Assembly (NCBI GenBank): GCA_016926235.1
Contig: JAFGOZ010000165.1
Location: forward strand, 1 to 17,621
Source: Bacteroidales bacterium
Lineage (GTDB): Bacteria; Bacteroidota; Bacteroidia; Bacteroidales; UBA10428
Direction: 5' to 3'
Length of the DNA stretch: 17,621 nt
Both the position numbers and the translations under genes were made by a program. Every line of letters begins with the position of its first letter. The first letter of the stretch is position 1. The notes below the pieces were generated by a model, which was not told where the DNA came from, searched no databases, and was given only the letters and a program-made list of their open reading frames with translations. Of the stretch, positions 15,758 to 17,621 are shown piece after piece.

Positions 15758-16474
15758 ATGACACCTCTATATAGTTCATATACATATAATAGTTCATCCT
15801 TTATCCAAAGGTGGGTTCATATAAAAAGATTTAGGGATGCAATTCGACTTTTAGACATTTGTGAAACCGATAGGTTGTTGGATTATGGTTGTGGGGATGG
15901 ATGGTTATTGAAAAGTATTCGTGAAAAGTGTAACGATATTGAGCTTCTTGGTTTTGAACCCGTAGAAGATCTTTTTACCCAGGCAATAAATAATGCTGAT
16001 GGCACTAATATTAAGGTTGTAAAAGATATTATTGTTGTCAGTGGAAGTTTTACGAAGATTTCTTGTTTAGAAACCTGTGAGCATTTACCACAGCCTGAAC
16101 TGGATAAATTACTCGAAAATATTAAAAGACTATTATCCCCTATTGGTAGTGTTTTGATTAGTGTTCCCATTGAAACAGGATTACCTGCATTAATAAAAAA
16201 TGGATATCGGATACTTAAAAAGGAGAAAAAACACAATCTGTCTTTAAACCGGTTTTTTAGAACGTTGATAGGTTTACCTGTTGAACGAATTATTGGTGAA
16301 CTTGAACCTGGGATTCGCTATTATTATTCGCATGTTGGATTTAACCATAGTGTGTTTGAAAGAAAATTAACTGAGAATTTTAGAGTAGTAAAAAGGAGTT
16401 TTTCTCCATTTGGGATAGGGCTATATTGTTTTAACAATACCGTCTCGTATATTTGTGAAAACCCAAAAGGGTGA
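15758..16474 (+). CDS. Class I SAM-dependent methyltransferase
   Basis: 238 aa, Rossmann-like methyltransferase. Motif I is LLDYGCGDG (40-48), the SAM-binding glycine loop; an acidic residue (Glu67 in LLGFEP) ends the second strand, where the ribose is held. CLETCEHLPQPE (103-114) matches the Methyltransf_11/23 motif around strand 4, and LLSPIGSVLISVP (125-137) is the post-motif strand 5 region. The C-terminal part, with a Tyr- and His-containing stretch around YYYSHVGFNH, is specific to this subgroup. In this setting it probably methylates a sugar of the repeat unit, or caps the chain; it could also act on a nucleotide sugar. It stands 73 bp after the GT26 gene with nothing recognised between. 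Confidence 0.87.
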   Translation: MTPLYSSYTYNSSSFIQRWVHIKRFRDAIRLLDICETDRLLDYGCGDGWLLKSIREKCNDIELLGFEPVEDLFTQAINNADGTNIKVVKDIIVVSGSFTKISCLETCEHLPQPELDKLLENIKRLLSPIGSVLISVPIETGLPALIKNGYRILKKEKKHNLSLNRFFRTLIGLPVERIIGELEPGIRYYYSHVGFNHSVFERKLTENFRVVKRSFSPFGIGLYCFNNTVSYICENPKG

Positions 16475-16509
16475 TAGCTTAACTTGTGATTTGGTTGTCT
16501 TTGTTTTTT

Positions 16510-16539
16510 AATCATTTGGAGTCATTTTTCTAAATGATT
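16510..16539 (+). repeat. Inverted repeat before the epimerase gene
   Basis: AATCATTT (16510-16517) and AAATGATT (16532-16539) are perfect 8-bp inverted repeats with a 14-nt spacer, and the DNA after them is T-rich. The in-frame ATG at 16534 lies inside the right arm, where pairing would hide it. The role is unknown: mRNA processing, weak termination after the methyltransferase gene, or a protein site. Confidence 0.4.
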
Positions 16540-16563
16540 TTCTTCATATCCTATCATTTTTTT

Positions 16564-17502
16564 ATGAATAACACCATCATTTTTGGCAGCGCTGGTTTTA
16601 TTGGTTCCCATTTTAAAAGAAAACTGCAAGGTTTAACTCGTATTATTGAGTTTGATTTAGTTAATGGGTCTAATCAGGATGTTCGTAAAAGTATTGAACT
16701 TGAAGAGGTCTTTGGCCCAGATGATTTAATCATCAATCTGGCAGCCATTCATCGCACGCCGGGTCATGCTGAGAAAGAATACTTTGAAACTAATATCAGA
16801 GGTGCCGAAAATGTGTGTGCGTTTGCTGAAAGACATGGCATTAACAATATTATATTTACCAGTTCTATTGGGTCATATGGCACTTCGGAAGAAAAGAAAT
16901 TTGAAGATTCATTACCCAAACCGAATTTTGCATATGGCTCTTCAAAACTATCTGCGGAGTATATTCACCTTAATTGGCAGGCTGCTGATGCTCAAAACAG
17001 AAAATTACTGATTATAAGACCCGGTGTGGTATTTGGATTGGGCGAGAATGGCAATTTTACCCGATTATATAATAGTCTTAGTAAAAGAGCCTTTTTATAT
17101 CCTGGACGAAAGGACACTTTGAAAGGTTGCATTTATGTAAAAGACTTGGTTGATCTGGCGATTCAGATAAATAATTCATTCGAAAGAGGTGTCAGACTTT
17201 ATAACTTTTCGTACGAGCCTTCTCCTTCTATACTGGAGATTGTAGAAGGCATATGCCGGGTTGCAGGATTAAAGCCACCTAAGCTGGTCGTAAATGGCAC
17301 GTTGTTGCGTATGGTAGCCGCTATATTGGAGAAAACTGGTGGGCCTAATTTGGGATTTCACCCTGACAGGGTGCGAAAACTGATGATCTCAACTAATATA
17401 AGTGGTAAAAGACTGCTTGAAGATGGCTTTGATATGACATTTGGATTGCAGAAGGGGTTGGAAGACTGGTTTATGGATTGCGATAGGAAAGGATTGTTTT
17501 AG
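16564..17502 (+). CDS. NAD-dependent epimerase/dehydratase (extended SDR), nucleotide-sugar modifying
   Basis: 312 aa from ATG 16564. The NAD-binding GSAGFIG (8-14) of extended short-chain dehydrogenases is followed by an acidic residue after strand 2 (EFD, 29-31), INLAAIHRTPGH (57-68), FTSSIGSYG (98-106, catalytic Ser/Thr) and the catalytic YGSSK (Tyr124/Lys128), then IRPGVVFGLGENG (151-163). It is expected to change a nucleotide sugar (4-epimerisation, dehydration or reduction); the substrate is not evident. The frame also has ATG 16534, but the extra ten residues (MIFFISYHFF) are unlike the family and lie partly in an inverted repeat, so 16564 is preferred. It is the last gene before the terminator. 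In related loci such an epimerase often precedes a lipid-sugar-phosphate transferase; none follows here. Confidence 0.88.
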   Translation: MNNTIIFGSAGFIGSHFKRKLQGLTRIIEFDLVNGSNQDVRKSIELEEVFGPDDLIINLAAIHRTPGHAEKEYFETNIRGAENVCAFAERHGINNIIFTSSIGSYGTSEEKKFEDSLPKPNFAYGSSKLSAEYIHLNWQAADAQNRKLLIIRPGVVFGLGENGNFTRLYNSLSKRAFLYPGRKDTLKGCIYVKDLVDLAIQINNSFERGVRLYNFSYEPSPSILEIVEGICRVAGLKPPKLVVNGTLLRMVAAILEKTGGPNLGFHPDRVRKLMISTNISGKRLLEDGFDMTFGLQKGLEDWFMDCDRKGLF

Positions 17503-17523
17503 GAAAGAAATAGTTTGAACAAT

Positions 17524-17559
17524 AAAAAACCCGGGTTTCAAAAGAAACGCGGGTTTTTT
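17524..17559. terminator. Bidirectional Rho-independent terminator
   Basis: Sixteen-base arms (17524-17539 and 17544-17559) pair with a single G-G mismatch around an AAAA loop: A6-CCCG-x-GTTTC against GAAAC-x-CGGG-T6. Because the arms end in A-runs and T-runs on both sides, the hairpin can stop transcription of the polysaccharide genes from the left and of the tRNA from the right. Confidence 0.93.
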
Positions 17560-17564
17560 ATTTG

Positions 17565-17621
17565 AGGTCGGTGGCGGATTCGAACCGCCGTAGACGGTTT
17601 TGCAGACCGTTGCCTAGCCAC
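17565..17621 (-). tRNA. tRNA-Cys (GCA), 3' part, cut by window edge
   Basis: Read on the minus strand, 57 of about 71 nt are visible: the end of the D arm, anticodon stem ACGGT/ACCGT around loop CTGCAAA (anticodon GCA at 17603-17601), variable loop, T arm GGCGG-TTCGAAT-CCGCC, the 3' acceptor strand and discriminator U (usual for tRNA-Cys). The CCA end is not encoded. The 5' acceptor strand lies past the right edge. Its 3' end faces the polysaccharide locus, 5 nt from the shared terminator. Confidence 0.95.

Noticed and set aside
16534..16563. Longer N-terminus of the epimerase (start at ATG 16534)
   Set aside because: The extra residues MIFFISYHFF do not fit the short N-terminus normally found before the GxxGxxG strand, and the ATG sits in an inverted repeat.
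1..17621. CRISPR array, insertion sequence, integrase, toxin-antitoxin or defence genes
   Set aside because: No regularly spaced repeats, no transposase or integrase motifs and no recognisable toxin, nuclease or restriction protein were found among the reading frames.

Overview
The window looks like chromosomal DNA of a Bacteroidota bacterium, plausibly of the Bacteroidales/Marinilabiliales type. The evidence is AT-rich DNA, genes with little or no Shine-Dalgarno sequence, a good match to the Bacteroidota promoter (TTTG, 19 nt, TAnnTTTG) at 2123-2153, and a protein set typical of that phylum (a long multi-SLBB Wza-type exporter and a kinase-less Wzz). No marker gene allows a finer placement.

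Layout. (a) 1-660: the C-terminal part of an AzgA/PbuG-type purine permease, cut by the window edge and closed by an intrinsic terminator. (b) 958-1986, minus strand: a radical SAM protein reading away from the polysaccharide genes. (c) 1987-2364: a divergent intergenic region with a promoter, a leader of about 200 nt, alternative hairpins and a 21-codon leader ORF. (d) 2365-12823: the core of a Wzy-dependent exopolysaccharide, capsule or O-antigen locus: wza-like exporter, Wzz-like chain-length protein, Wzx-like flippase, GT4, hexapeptide acyltransferase, Wzy-like polymerase, GT2, GT4. (e) 12824-13426: a 603-bp stretch without a credible gene. (f) 13427-17502: GT4, a truncated GT4 C-terminal domain, a WecG/TagA (GT26) glycosyltransferase, a SAM methyltransferase and a sugar-nucleotide epimerase/dehydratase. 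(g) 17524-17621: a bidirectional terminator and the 3' part of tRNA-Cys(GCA) on the minus strand.

Working model (inference from families). The soluble and membrane-associated glycosyltransferases build a short oligosaccharide on undecaprenyl diphosphate at the inner face of the inner membrane. GT26 probably adds an N-acetylmannosamine-type sugar early. The acyltransferase and methyltransferase decorate the unit and the epimerase supplies a modified sugar nucleotide. Wzx flips the unit, Wzy polymerises it, Wzz sets the length and the SLBB protein carries it across the outer membrane. The initiating sugar-phosphate transferase, a Wzc kinase domain and an UpxY/NusG-like antiterminator are not visible here.

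I do not see a clearly new biological system. The items most worth a second look are the alternative-hairpin leader before the exporter gene, the split GT4 remnant after 14524, the gene-free gap at 12824-13426, and the tRNA-Cys whose 3' end faces the locus.
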